Notes: generated from the letters alone by a model not told the origin. Shown: positions 44,666-53,613, counted from the stretch's first letter. The stretch: 64,000 nucleotides of DNA from JAJDZL01 sp965221175 (GCA_965221175.1 OZ244867.1:558001-622000); one strand, 5' to 3'. A program made the numbers and translations.

Positions 44666-44835
44666 TCCATACCTTGATGTTATTGATGAGTAATACTATA
44701 TAATATATTATTATTGGAAAATTTCACAAAATCAAATTTTTTTTATTAAATGAATTGCCCACCCCGAATATCTCGTTCCAATAGGCTGAAAATGTTGATT
44801 TATTGTTATTTCTGTTTCGGGCGAGGTTATATAGA
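44666..44835. promoter_or_regulatory. Divergent intergenic control region
   Basis: The spacer between the M24 gene and the plus-strand aminotransferase gene is very A+T-rich. It contains TATAAT at 44699-44704 on the plus strand and the perfect palindrome TAATATATTA, which could hold promoters for both directions and a GntR-type operator. The exact elements are not resolved. Confidence 0.4.
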
Positions 44836-46011
44836 ATGAGCGAATTCAGATTTGCACGTCATGCTGCCATTCTCGGAAAATCGGTATTTGACCACGTATC
44901 CGACACTATCTCATTGAATTCTGGCGGGGCTTACCCGCCTTTGCTGCCTGACGTAGTTCAAGAAGCGATTGCGGCAGTTGGCCCGTTGCGTACCGAAGCG
45001 ATGCAATATGCGCCTCTGATGGGAGTGGACGAACTGCGCCAGGAGATTTGCAATTTTGTTTTGCAGGACGGCGTTGTCTGCAGCCCGCAAAATGTATTGG
45101 TTACTTATGGTGCGAAAAGCGCATTCGATCTTGCGCTTCGCACGTTCGTCGAACCCGGCGATAAAGTTATTGTCACCCGTCCAACCTATATGACAGCGGT
45201 TCACATTATGCGCACGCACAGTGTGCAGTTTGTAGATATCGGACGCGATGAGCAGGGTATTTCAACCGATGAGTTGGAAATCACACTCAAGCGCATGAAG
45301 CAAAATGCCGAGCCAATGCCAAAACTGTTGTTTGATGTACCTGATTTCCATAATCCGACCGGAGTAACCACTTCGCTCATTCGTCGCCAGCACATGCTGG
45401 ATTTGGCGCAACGCTTCAACTTCGTGATTTGCGAAGATGACCCTTACCGTCGCATACGATTTGAGGGTGAATCCGTATCGCCAATCAAGTCGCTGGATAC
45501 AACCGGACATGTGATCAGTTTGGGCACTGTATCAAAGATTCTCGCTCCGGGTCTGCGTGTTGGGTGGGCGATAGGTGACCCCGGCATAGTCCGTCGGATG
45601 GCGATGCAGAAAGCCGATGGTGGCAGCAACGCGTTTGCTCAGCGGATTGTGATACAAATGATGAAGACGCGAAAAGTCGACGATCACATCATTGAGCTGA
45701 TCGGGCAAATGCGCATTCATCGCGATGAGATGATCAGCGCATTTGACGAATTCATTCCCGAAGCTAGAATATGCACTCCGCATGGCGGATACTTTCTGTG
45801 GGCTGAATTCCCCAGCGGTACAAATGCGGAAAAGTTAATGGAGTTGGGTATTGAAGAAGGTGTTGAAGTGTCTTCAGGCCGCCTGAGTTTTCCCAACGAC
45901 GACCCAGGCCACTATATTCGCTTGGCCTATAGTTTCGTACCAGTTCACGAGATCAAAGAGGGCGTCGCTCGATTAGGGTGCGCCTGGCAAAAACTTACGT
46001 CTGCAACTTGA
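44836..46011 (+). CDS. Class I/II PLP aminotransferase (LysN/2-aminoadipate-like)
   Basis: PLP-dependent aminotransferase of 391 residues from ATG at 44836 (GAGG upstream); the frame is open to 44803 but the extra 11 codons look non-coding. Features are LNSGGAYPPLLPDVV, YGAKSAFDLALRTFVEPGDK, DFHNPTGVT, EDDPYRRIRFEG and the PLP lysine Lys234 in LGTVSKILAPGLRVGW. It matches the aminotransferase half of MocR-type proteins and 2-aminoadipate transaminases, without a DNA-binding domain. With the DoeB-like gene 28 bp downstream, it fits the transamination of a diamino or acylated amino acid such as 2,4-diaminobutyrate. Confidence 0.88.
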   Translation: MSEFRFARHAAILGKSVFDHVSDTISLNSGGAYPPLLPDVVQEAIAAVGPLRTEAMQYAPLMGVDELRQEICNFVLQDGVVCSPQNVLVTYGAKSAFDLALRTFVEPGDKVIVTRPTYMTAVHIMRTHSVQFVDIGRDEQGISTDELEITLKRMKQNAEPMPKLLFDVPDFHNPTGVTTSLIRRQHMLDLAQRFNFVICEDDPYRRIRFEGESVSPIKSLDTTGHVISLGTVSKILAPGLRVGWAIGDPGIVRRMAMQKADGGSNAFAQRIVIQMMKTRKVDDHIIELIGQMRIHRDEMISAFDEFIPEARICTPHGGYFLWAEFPSGTNAEKLMELGIEEGVEVSSGRLSFPNDDPGHYIRLAYSFVPVHEIKEGVARLGCAWQKLTSAT

Positions 46012-46039
46012 ACAAAATTTAACAAAGAGGAACATATTC

Positions 46040-47065
46040 ATGCCCTGTCCCAAAGTAAGTCTAGCGCCTTCCTGTGAAATCGATCTTGACCGGGAAGGCA
46101 AGCAGCACGGATATATACGAATTCAATTCAGTTCGGACCAGTCAGCCTATGGATGGCTGCCGGTTCCGATCATGTCAATCAAGAACGGCGATGGTCCGGT
46201 CGCGGTGATCATCGGCGCCAATCATGGCGATGAATACGAAGGCGTATCGATTACAAGTGGTCTTTATCAAGATTTGGCGATTGACGACGTACGGGGTCAA
46301 ATAATATTCCTGCCAGCTGCGAACGCACCCGCGTTTTACGCAGGTCGCCGCACATCGCCACTGGACTGGACTGGGGAGGCGAATCTGAATCGAATGTTTC
46401 CTGGCAATCAGTACGGGTCACCGACGGAAATGATTGCATGGTACATTACGACTGAAATTGTGCTGCGCGGCGAAGTCTTTTTCGATTTGCATTCCGCAGG
46501 CAAGTCAATCGATCACCACCCGTCTGTAAAAATTCGATTGATGGGAGATTCAGAAAAAGATGCTCTGCAGATGAAGTTTTTGGAACTGTTTGGAGCACCG
46601 TTGGGCATTGTCGGCGATCGAGTGCATAACACAACATTGTCTGGAGAAATATTGCCGCTGGACAAGATTTACCTGTCAACCGAGTTAGGCGGTGCCGGCA
46701 AGATCCGTCCATGGATTCGCGACTTCGGCTATAACGGAATGAAACGCTGCCTGCGTGAAATGGGTGTTTACGTTCGTGATGAAGAGTTGCCAAAACCTGA
46801 GCACAAGGTTGCGCTCAAGGCCATGCAGACAGGTGATCACTATATATTCGCTCGAAAGAGTGGACTGTTCGAACCTCGTGTCAATTTGGGTGATGCTGTT
46901 TCAGACGGGCAATTTGCCGGTTACATTTGGAATTTAAAAGAACTGTGGGAAAAGCCGGTTGAGCTGTATTTCAACAGAGGAGGCATTGTGTTCTGCAAGC
47001 GCAATCCAGCATTGTGCGAAGTGGGAGATACGCTATTCTTTACGCTAAGCGATTACGAGGGTTAA
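46040..47065 (+). CDS. DoeB-like deacylase (succinylglutamate desuccinylase/aspartoacylase family)
   Basis: Zinc carboxypeptidase-fold deacylase, 341 residues. GANHGDEYEG carries zinc ligands His62 and Glu65, FFDLHSAGKSID the third ligand His151, and NLNRMFPG and RRTSPLDW the substrate-side arginines typical of the family. The close relatives known by name are DoeB/EutE, which remove acetyl from N-alpha-acetyl-2,4-diaminobutyrate in ectoine breakdown. A similar reaction on an N-acylated amino acid is likely; which one is not decided. AAAGAGG precedes the ATG. Confidence 0.85.
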   Translation: MPCPKVSLAPSCEIDLDREGKQHGYIRIQFSSDQSAYGWLPVPIMSIKNGDGPVAVIIGANHGDEYEGVSITSGLYQDLAIDDVRGQIIFLPAANAPAFYAGRRTSPLDWTGEANLNRMFPGNQYGSPTEMIAWYITTEIVLRGEVFFDLHSAGKSIDHHPSVKIRLMGDSEKDALQMKFLELFGAPLGIVGDRVHNTTLSGEILPLDKIYLSTELGGAGKIRPWIRDFGYNGMKRCLREMGVYVRDEELPKPEHKVALKAMQTGDHYIFARKSGLFEPRVNLGDAVSDGQFAGYIWNLKELWEKPVELYFNRGGIVFCKRNPALCEVGDTLFFTLSDYEG

Positions 47066-47541
47066 TGCAGGCCTTGAAATGCGTATAAATCAAGGACTGT
47101 TTCTCGGCGATTCGATTAAATTTTTGGCAACAGTATCCTGTATTGCGTCAGGCTAAAGTCAAGAAACACTCCAACGGCGGAATGCAATTGTGGTTCTGCG
47201 GTGCGACAGCACCGGCTATATCTAATAATGCACAACGCAATTCAATGTAGCAGAGGATCGTCTAAACCTCTGTTATCGTTGTCGGACTTGATCTGCGACT
47301 GTCCCAGGCTCTGTTGAAGATTCTGCCGATACCGGGAAAGATCCTTAAATTTGACTAAGTGTGAGTGGAATCTAGGAAATATTGCTGTGCCGATTTCAGA
47401 CAAATGCCCTAATCTACATAGAAACCTTCTCAGTCGACTCTCGTTCAGTTTCTCGGTTTCGCGATCTCGGTGGTCTGCTCTGTCTATTGCCGCGCTTTGG
47501 TGATGCCCCACCAGTTGGTTTTTCTGCAGTATTTCCATGGC
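47066..47541. other. Spacer after DoeB-like gene, with a doubtful 98-codon ORF
   Basis: Between two converging genes. A minus-strand ORF at 47242-47538 starts 3 bp after the rne stop and encodes 98 residues rich in Arg, Asp and His, without a recognised family; it could be a small rne-linked protein or chance. A weak inverted repeat (CCTTGA/TCAAGG, 47072-47095) follows the DoeB-like stop. Nothing else is supported. Confidence 0.35.
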
Positions 47542-49473
47542 TCACTCGGTTTTCTGGGGTTGTTTGACATTGCCGGAAACTTTGGGTTTTCTCTTTGCAG
47601 CAGGGCGTCCTCTGCGTCCTTGAGTCTGTGTGGTTTTTTGTTCTGCAGATCGAGATCTCCCTCTTGAACCAGAACCTTTGCTGTGTTTTTCACCTCGCCT
47701 TGAATGACCTCGGGATTTTGGAGTGGATTTCCTACTGGTATTGCGAGGCTTTTTCTCTTTAATCTCTTCTGCAGGTTTTTTCTCTTCAGTTCCAGCCGTG
47801 CCAAATATGCTTTTCACGACACGTTTAAATAGCGGTGCAGAATATTGATTGAGTTTTGCGCCAGCTAGCAAATCATCCGGACTGACTGCGGCAGATTTGT
47901 CTCCGCTTCCTGAATGTATCAAGTTGTAAACTTCAGGTGTCTTATTCGGAGTTTGCAGTGAATAGCTGATTACGTTTTCTTTATTTTCCAATTCAGCAGC
48001 AGTAAATCTTACGATTTCGTGATCAGGTGTATGCATCGACCGAGTCGGAATGACTACGATACGAGTTCCCATTCGCCTTTCAATCAAACTCAATTCATGG
48101 CGTTTTTCATTAACCAGAAATGTGGCTACTTCAACCGGTAAATGCGCATGTATGAGCTCGGTGTTTTCTTTCAATGCATCCTCTTCAATAATTCTCAATA
48201 TGCTCAAGGCGCTTGAAGTTACGCTCCGAATGAATCCTCTGCCTCTACAGCGAGGGCATTGATCGTGACTGGATTCCTCGATTGAAGATCGCAATCGCTG
48301 TCTGGACATTTCCAACAATCCGAACTGTGAAATTCTCCCGACTCGGGTTCGAGCTCGATCGGACTCGATTGCTTCGATAAATCTCTTTTCAACAGTTCTG
48401 CGATTTCGTTGTGCGGTCATATCAATCAGGTCAATTACGACCAAGCCACCAATATCACGCACACGCAAATGTTTTGCGATCTGGTCAACTGCTTCAAGGT
48501 TGGTTTGCAAGGCGGTTTCTTCTATATCTGCCCCTTTTGTTGAGCGGGCAGAATTGACGTCAATCGTCACCAGTGCTTCAGTCTGCTCAATAACAATCAC
48601 ACCACCGCCGGGGAGGTGGACGTTTCGTTCAAAGGCATCCTTAATTTGATGCTCTACCTGAAATTTAGAGAATAGAGGAACCGTGTCGTTGTAAAACTGA
48701 ACTTCTACATGAGCGGATGGCATTACATCATTGACAAACTTCTTTGTTTCCTCATAGAGAGTAGGGTCGTCAACCACAATTTGTCCGATATCATCCCGCA
48801 GGTAATCACGCAGAGTGCGGACGGTCAAGCTACTTTCCTGATAAATTAGAAAGCTGTCCTTGCTCTTCTCGGCTGTGATCTCGATGGTTTTCCACAAATT
48901 GATCAAGTAATTTAGGTCAGCACGAAAGTTTTCGACTGTTTGGCCGATACCTGCTGTACGGGCGATGATGGAGTGTTCGTCAGGCAACTCAAGCTGAGCC
49001 ATGACTTCTTTTAGTTCATGGCGGTCGACACCTTCAATTTGACGGGAAATTCCGCCGCCGCGTGGATTGTTAGGAAGCAGAACAAGGAAACGGCCTGCTA
49101 GGCTAATGAGCGTGGTGAGTGCAGCACCTTTGTTGCCGCGTTCGTTCTTTTCAACCTGGACGATCATGCTGTCGCCAACGGCGATTGCGTCCTGGATTTT
49201 GACCTGCGTCATCGGAGTAGACGCAGGGAGATCTTTGGAAAAGTAACTTCTGGAAATGTCTTTCAGTGATAGAAACCCTTGTCGTTGAGCACCGTAGTCA
49301 ACGAAAACCGCCTCCAGACTTGGTTCAACTTTGGTTACTATCCCTTTGTATATATTTCCTCTTTTGCTCTCGCTATTGACAAATTCAATATCAAGATCGA
49401 CAAGGGACTGGCCATCGACGATGGCAACTCGCAACTCCTCTGCGTGAGTTGCGTTGAATAACATTCGTTTCAT
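47542..49473 (-). CDS. rne: Ribonuclease E (short form)
   Basis: Endoribonuclease that starts mRNA decay and processes stable RNAs. The catalytic half is complete: S1 domain (NIYKGIVTKVEPSLEAVFVD), 5' sensor region, DNase I-like domain with VTIDVNSARST and GGLVVIDLIDM, and the Zn-link CPRCRGRG. The C-terminal half is short, basic and Ser/Arg/Lys-rich (about 130 residues, TSRKSTPKSRGHSRRGEK), so total length is 643 versus over 1000 in E. coli. Sites for helicase and enolase binding are not evident, so a reduced degradosome is likely. Confidence 0.94.
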   Translation of the reverse strand: MKRMLFNATHAEELRVAIVDGQSLVDLDIEFVNSESKRGNIYKGIVTKVEPSLEAVFVDYGAQRQGFLSLKDISRSYFSKDLPASTPMTQVKIQDAIAVGDSMIVQVEKNERGNKGAALTTLISLAGRFLVLLPNNPRGGGISRQIEGVDRHELKEVMAQLELPDEHSIIARTAGIGQTVENFRADLNYLINLWKTIEITAEKSKDSFLIYQESSLTVRTLRDYLRDDIGQIVVDDPTLYEETKKFVNDVMPSAHVEVQFYNDTVPLFSKFQVEHQIKDAFERNVHLPGGGVIVIEQTEALVTIDVNSARSTKGADIEETALQTNLEAVDQIAKHLRVRDIGGLVVIDLIDMTAQRNRRTVEKRFIEAIESDRARTRVGRISQFGLLEMSRQRLRSSIEESSHDQCPRCRGRGFIRSVTSSALSILRIIEEDALKENTELIHAHLPVEVATFLVNEKRHELSLIERRMGTRIVVIPTRSMHTPDHEIVRFTAAELENKENVISYSLQTPNKTPEVYNLIHSGSGDKSAAVSPDDLLAGAKLNQYSAPLFKRVVKSIFGTAGTEEKKPAEEIKEKKPRNTSRKSTPKSRGHSRRGEKHSKGSGSRGRSRSAEQKTTQTQGRRGRPAAKRKPKVSGNVKQPQKTE

Positions 49474-50023
49474 TTAAAAATTCCTCTGACAGCATCGCGG
49501 AAAATGCAGTAATTTCATCTAACTTACCCGATGAAAATACGGAATTAAAGCTAAGAAAATTCACCATAATTGTTTTATCTGTGCGATGCATAGTTATACG
49601 TTCGAGTCATGACTGTGTCTTTTTAGTCACGAAGTATCAGTCTTTGACGATTGCTAAAGGTAGGCAAAGAAATTGAATGCTTTCTGACCGTTGTATGTCC
49701 TACCTAGCAGAGAAATGATAATTTCCCTGGTATGATTTTCTATCCATTCGGTTGATTGCCCCTGAAGCATGTCAAAAACATTTCTATCTTCAGGTCAGAA
49801 AGGTAATGCCATTATAGCAGTAAATATCAAGACACTGTTGCATTCATTTCAGAACTGAACTGTCAGATGTCTGAGCTCGAAGAACTCTGTAAATGCACTT
49901 TACTCTGAATTGTGTCGGAGAGTACTATTCAGCGAACATGAAAAAGAGGTAAATCGACTGCAAATTCTGAAGTTTAATATTGTTGGAGTTAATTAAGCTC
50001 CAGCTAGAAACGACAGGTAAAAA
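49474..50023. promoter_or_regulatory. Long divergent leader between rne and rluC
   Basis: 550 bp without a credible gene. In E. coli rne has a long 5' leader that RNase E itself cleaves for autoregulation and rluC is divergent, and the same layout is seen here. Possible structures include TTTCATC/GATGAAA near 49513-49540 and GGTAGG/CCTACC at about 49660-49712. Function is inferred from synteny and not shown. Confidence 0.5.
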
Positions 50024-50986
50024 TTGAGCTCACAAGCACAAACGCGTAATACGGCGGTCAAAATGGTAGAAGTCGATCAAGGTTCCGATGATCGTCGGCT
50101 TGACAATTACCTGATTAGCATCTTGCGAGGTGTTCCGCGCAGTCATATCTACAGCATCATACGAACAGGTCAGGTGCGAGTTAACCGCGGACGAGCCAAA
50201 GCGGGACAGCGACTCAAAATCGGAGATTTGGTTAGAATTCCTCCAGTTCGTACGACAGAGAAAGCGGTTCCCGCCAGCGTCAGTCCGATTCTCAAGAAAG
50301 CCGTCAACAATATCATTTTTGAAGATGAGTATATGGTTGCAGTAGACAAGCCAACTGGCGTGACCGTACATGCCGGAAGTCGGCATAACTTTGGATTCAT
50401 TGAAGCAATGCGATTCGAACGGCCTGATTTTTCCTACATCGAACTTGTTCACAGACTAGACAAGGATACGTCCGGTATCTTGATACTAGCGAGAGACAAG
50501 CGATTCTTGCGCGACCTGCATACATTGTGGCGACGAGAATCAGAATATTCGAATCTTGTGAAACGATACAGCGCATTGGTACGAGGAAGATGGGAAAGGG
50601 GCGCCAGAACGATCGAAACCAGTCATTCTCCAGATACGATGAAATTCAAGAGTGATAAACTGCCTCAAGTGACATCTGTCAGTACATTTACTCCGATCAA
50701 GGAGTATTCTTCATGCACTTTAGTCGAAATTGAACTTCACACAGGAAAAACCCATCAAGCCAGGCGGCATGCTCTTCAGATTGGCAGACCAATCGCTGGA
50801 GATCGAAAATTCGGCAGCAAGCCTTTTAATGAAGAGATGCGAAATTTCGGATTGAAAAGAATGTTCTTGCATGCACAGAAAATCAAAATGCTGCATCCAG
50901 TCACCGAAGAATTCATCGAAATTGAGTGCAATCTCCCTACAGAACTGACGGATGTACTCAGTAAACTGGAAACCTGCGAGAATTGA
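50024..50986 (+). CDS. rluC: 23S rRNA pseudouridine synthase RluC-type
   Basis: RluA-family pseudouridine synthase, 320 residues. An N-terminal S4 domain (NYLISILRGVPRSHIYSIIR, GQVRVNRGRAKAG) precedes the catalytic domain with HRLDKDTSGILILARDK (catalytic Asp) and GKTHQARRHALQIGRP. E. coli RluC modifies 23S positions 955, 2504 and 2580. The TTG at 50024 with AGGT upstream keeps the family N-terminus; the next Met would cut it at residue 14. Divergent from rne, as is conserved. Confidence 0.93.
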   Translation: MSSQAQTRNTAVKMVEVDQGSDDRRLDNYLISILRGVPRSHIYSIIRTGQVRVNRGRAKAGQRLKIGDLVRIPPVRTTEKAVPASVSPILKKAVNNIIFEDEYMVAVDKPTGVTVHAGSRHNFGFIEAMRFERPDFSYIELVHRLDKDTSGILILARDKRFLRDLHTLWRRESEYSNLVKRYSALVRGRWERGARTIETSHSPDTMKFKSDKLPQVTSVSTFTPIKEYSSCTLVEIELHTGKTHQARRHALQIGRPIAGDRKFGSKPFNEEMRNFGLKRMFLHAQKIKMLHPVTEEFIEIECNLPTELTDVLSKLETCEN

Positions 50987-50989
50987 TGG

Positions 50990-51373
50990 ATGAATGATTC
51001 ACAACAACAATGTCAAGCAATCTGCAAGTTTTCCGATATTGAATCTGGAGGAAAAGGCGTTAATTTTCAGGTGGAAATTGACAACACAGAATTGCCAGCT
51101 TTTGTGATCCGCCACGACGGAATTGCGTATGCTTACTTGAATCAGTGTGCGCATATGCATCTTGAATTGGATTGGGAAAGGGGCGAATTTTTCGATATCG
51201 ACGAAGAGTACATCATCTGCGCAAATCACGGTGCCATGTTTGAACCTTCTTCGGGCGAGTGCATCAACGGACCTTGTTTTGGTGCATCGCTAGTACGGAT
51301 ACAGCTGGCCGAACGCGATGAGACTGTTTTGATAGATGACGATGGTTACCGGTTGATCAGTGTAGCGGACTGA
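50990..51373 (+). CDS. Rieske [2Fe-2S] domain protein
   Basis: A small ferredoxin-like protein of 127 residues whose cluster ligands are visible: Cys53 and His55 in QCAHMHLEL, Cys77 and His80 in ICANHGAMFEPSSGEC. It has no membrane anchor or oxygenase domain, so it is probably an electron carrier of unknown partner. It starts 3 bp after rluC; a Rieske gene in this position occurs in other proteobacteria. Confidence 0.88.
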   Translation: MNDSQQQCQAICKFSDIESGGKGVNFQVEIDNTELPAFVIRHDGIAYAYLNQCAHMHLELDWERGEFFDIDEEYIICANHGAMFEPSSGECINGPCFGASLVRIQLAERDETVLIDDDGYRLISVAD

Positions 51374-51390
51374 CTAGCAATTCTCCTCTC

Positions 51391-51993
51391 TCACGACTTT
51401 AAGGGGTGAAAACCTTCATTCGCCAGCATGTCGATCAATCGAATCAAAGGCAATCCTAGCAGGATATTTGGGTCACTTCCATCCAACTCCTTGAGAAGTG
51501 CAATTCCTAGGCCTTCAGAGCGCAAACTCCCGCCGCAGTCGAACGGTTGATCTGTGTCAATGTAGTTTTCAATCATGGATTGATTCAATTCACGAAACAC
51601 AACATGGTAAGGCAGAACGTCAAGTTGCGTGTTTCCCGATTCTGAATTTAGCAGTGCAATTCCGGTAAATAGCGTTACTGTCTCACCAGACGCAGCCGTG
51701 AGCTGCCCAATCGCGTCTTCGCGATTCTGGGGTTTACCTACCATCTGACCAGCGACAACGGCGATCTGATCAGAACCGATGATCAGATGACTGGGATACC
51801 GTTGCGAAACATTTCTTGCCTTGGCGAGCGACAGTCGTTCGACGAGTTGAGTCGGAGTTTCTCCACTGACCGCAGATTCATCGATTGATGGGGCAAACAT
51901 CTCAAATGGAATTTTCAGCTTGATTAGAACCGATTTTCTCGCCTGCGATGCCGAAGCCAGAACCAGCCTGGGTGAAGCGTCTGTACTGTTCAC
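51391..51993 (-). CDS. yceF: Maf-family nucleotide pyrophosphatase (YceF, m7GTP-type)
   Basis: House-cleaning pyrophosphatase that hydrolyses modified nucleotides, with 7-methyl-GTP preferred in the YceF subgroup. Marks: LVLASASQARKSVLIKL at the N-terminus, PTQLVERLSLAKA, LIIGSDQIAVVAG with the catalytic Asp, and FDCGGSLRSEGLGIALL and DPNILLGLPLIRLIDML at the C-terminus. 200 residues. In E. coli yceF precedes yceD-rpmF-plsX; here it points away from rpmF and an insertion sequence lies between. Confidence 0.92.
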   Translation of the reverse strand: MNSTDASPRLVLASASQARKSVLIKLKIPFEMFAPSIDESAVSGETPTQLVERLSLAKARNVSQRYPSHLIIGSDQIAVVAGQMVGKPQNREDAIGQLTAASGETVTLFTGIALLNSESGNTQLDVLPYHVVFRELNQSMIENYIDTDQPFDCGGSLRSEGLGIALLKELDGSDPNILLGLPLIRLIDMLANEGFHPLKS

Positions 51994-52076
51994 TTGAATC
52001 GAATTTCAGGAGGTAGAAGTTGGCGCGTGAATCGGGAGTGACTGATGAGTGTGGCAATTCCCCGCATAGTGCAATC

Positions 52077-52085
52077 AAAAAGCAT
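52077..52085. repeat. Target site duplication, left copy
   Basis: AAAAAGCAT directly before the left inverted repeat of the insertion sequence, identical to 53605-53613. Confidence 0.9.
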
Positions 52086-52159
52086 CAGCAGTTCTCATTT
52101 TGGCAGTTATTTTTGATCCGGTTCATTGGATATAAACGTAAGTAATTGTTTTTATTGAC

Positions 52160-52188
52160 TTGTACTTTTTCGCTGAATCTGCTATGAT
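52160..52188 (+). promoter_or_regulatory. Transposase promoter giving a nearly leaderless mRNA
   Basis: TTGTAC and TATGAT are separated by 17 bp. The start ATG at 52197 lies only 9 bases after the -10 hexamer, so transcription would begin within a base or so of the start codon and no Shine-Dalgarno is possible. Confidence 0.55.
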
Positions 52189-52196
52189 ACGCCAAC

Positions 52197-53498
52197 ATGA
52201 AATTGATGGTCGATCATCTCATTGGCAAACTGCGAAATCGATTCCACAACATCGCAGACCCTCGCAACGGCAGCAACAAACAATACACCTTCGTCGATAT
52301 CGCGATGGCAGCGTTTTCGGTTTTTTTCATTCAGTCGCCGTCTTTTCTTGAGCATCAGAGAACGTTCCATCAGGCGCAGAACAAAAATGCGTGCCGGTCT
52401 TTATTCGGCATCTGCAAACTGCCAACTGACAATCATATTCGAGAGCAATTGGACCGCATCGACTGTCAGGATGTTTACCCCGGATTCGACATAGCGCTTG
52501 ATCAAATGAAGCAATATCAAGCCCTTCAGCCTTTCCAAATTCTCGACGGGCGCTGCCTGTTGGCATTGGATGGCTCTGAATTCCACAACTCCTACAAGAT
52601 TCAGTGTCCGCAATGTCGCACCCGACTTCGAAGCTCTGGCGAGACCGAATATCACCATATCGTGCTGTGCGCCACATTGGTTGGCGTCGGTCACAGCGAG
52701 GTGCTGCCGTTGCGCCCGCAGTTTATCACGCCGCAAGACGGCGATCATAAACAGGATTGCGAAACCAAAGCCGCCTACCGCTGGTTCGATCAAAACGCAG
52801 CGCGCTACGCATCTTTGCGTCCGATTTACCTGGGCGATGATCTGTATGCCAGTCAGCCGATGTGCGAAAAGGTCACACAAGCTGGCGGCGATTTCATCTT
52901 CCGCGTCAAAGAAGGTTCTCATAAAACACTTTTCAGTTATCTTGATGGGGTTACCTGGCCAACCAAGCGGGTGGTCAAAAAAACACCGGGACGCAACCAG
53001 CCGAATTTGATTTATCAGTATCGTATCGCCAAGCAGTTGCCGATCAGAGACGGCAACGATGCGTTGAAGGTCAATTACGTTGAACTTCAAATTCGCCGGG
53101 GCGGCGACCGCAAACCCACGCAGAGCTTTCGCTTCGTCACCTCGCTTGATGTCACCAAAGCCAATGCAGCCGACATTGCAGCCGCCGGTCGGGCACGCTG
53201 GAAGATTGAAAACGAAGGGTTTAACTTGTTGAAAAAGCACGGCTATCACATGGAGCATAACTTCGGACACGGCAAACAGGGGCTGTCCGACACACTGATG
53301 ACTTTGAACCTGATCGCATTTGCGTTTCATGCCGTATGCAACCACCTGTGCGAACTGTGGCAGGCCGCCAGAGCCAGATTTTCCAGAAAACATCGGTTCT
53401 TTGTCGCCATTGACATCATCAACTGCTATCTTTACTTTGAAAACTGGCAAGCGCTTCTCAGTGCCACTGCCAACCCACAACCGCGACTGCCCCCGTAG
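52197..53498 (+). CDS. DDE transposase (ISNCY-like)
   Basis: Transposase of 433 residues that would move the surrounding IS. An N-terminal region with DPRNGSNKQYTFVDIAMAAF and QSPSFLEHQRTF precedes the DDE core: Asp125 in LALDGSEFHNS, Asp214/Asp215 in YLGDDLYASQ and Glu338 in RWKIENEGFN. A C-P-x-C pair after the first Asp (QCPQC) may bind zinc. The pattern FITPQDGDHKQDCE is one I associate with ISNCY-type elements; general DDE assignment is sure, family moderately so. A 359-codon frame on the opposite strand is only a shadow. Confidence 0.88.
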   Translation: MKLMVDHLIGKLRNRFHNIADPRNGSNKQYTFVDIAMAAFSVFFIQSPSFLEHQRTFHQAQNKNACRSLFGICKLPTDNHIREQLDRIDCQDVYPGFDIALDQMKQYQALQPFQILDGRCLLALDGSEFHNSYKIQCPQCRTRLRSSGETEYHHIVLCATLVGVGHSEVLPLRPQFITPQDGDHKQDCETKAAYRWFDQNAARYASLRPIYLGDDLYASQPMCEKVTQAGGDFIFRVKEGSHKTLFSYLDGVTWPTKRVVKKTPGRNQPNLIYQYRIAKQLPIRDGNDALKVNYVELQIRRGGDRKPTQSFRFVTSLDVTKANAADIAAAGRARWKIENEGFNLLKKHGYHMEHNFGHGKQGLSDTLMTLNLIAFAFHAVCNHLCELWQAARARFSRKHRFFVAIDIINCYLYFENWQALLSATANPQPRLPP

Positions 53499-53525
53499 CT
53501 TGATATCGCCTCTCGGCTGACAAGC

Positions 53526-53548
53526 CGGATACTCAATTCCGTTTTTTT
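53526..53548 (+). terminator. Possible weak terminator at the IS right end
   Basis: CGGA and TCCG can pair around an eight-base loop directly before seven T. The stem is only 4 bp, so efficiency would be low, but it is well placed after the transposase gene. Confidence 0.35.
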
Positions 53549-53604
53549 CAAAAACATGGAGATTACATGGAAATTAAAATGAATACCTAAAATGAGAACT
53601 GCTG

Positions 53605-53613
53605 AAAAAGCAT
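53605..53613. repeat. Target site duplication, right copy
   Basis: AAAAAGCAT directly after the right inverted repeat of the insertion sequence, identical to 52077-52085. The 222 bp from here to rpmF hold no gene; yceD, which normally precedes rpmF, is absent. Confidence 0.9.

Larger units (their letters stand above)
52086..53604 (+). mobile_element. Complete insertion sequence, 1,519 bp, ISNCY-like
   Basis: The ends are inverted repeats: CAGCAGTTCTCATTTT at 52086 onwards and its exact complement ending at 53604 (16 identical bases, then G/A mismatch and another match). It is flanked by the 9-bp direct repeat AAAAAGCAT at 52077-52085 and 53605-53613. One transposase ORF fills it. Intact ends, an intact ORF and a perfect target duplication argue for a recent insertion. 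Removing the IS joins a plain intergenic region, so no gene was cut. Confidence 0.92.

Noticed and set aside
52401..53480. 359-codon minus-strand ORF inside the insertion sequence
   Set aside because: It mirrors the transposase gene; the plus-strand frame has the DDE motifs and the promoter.
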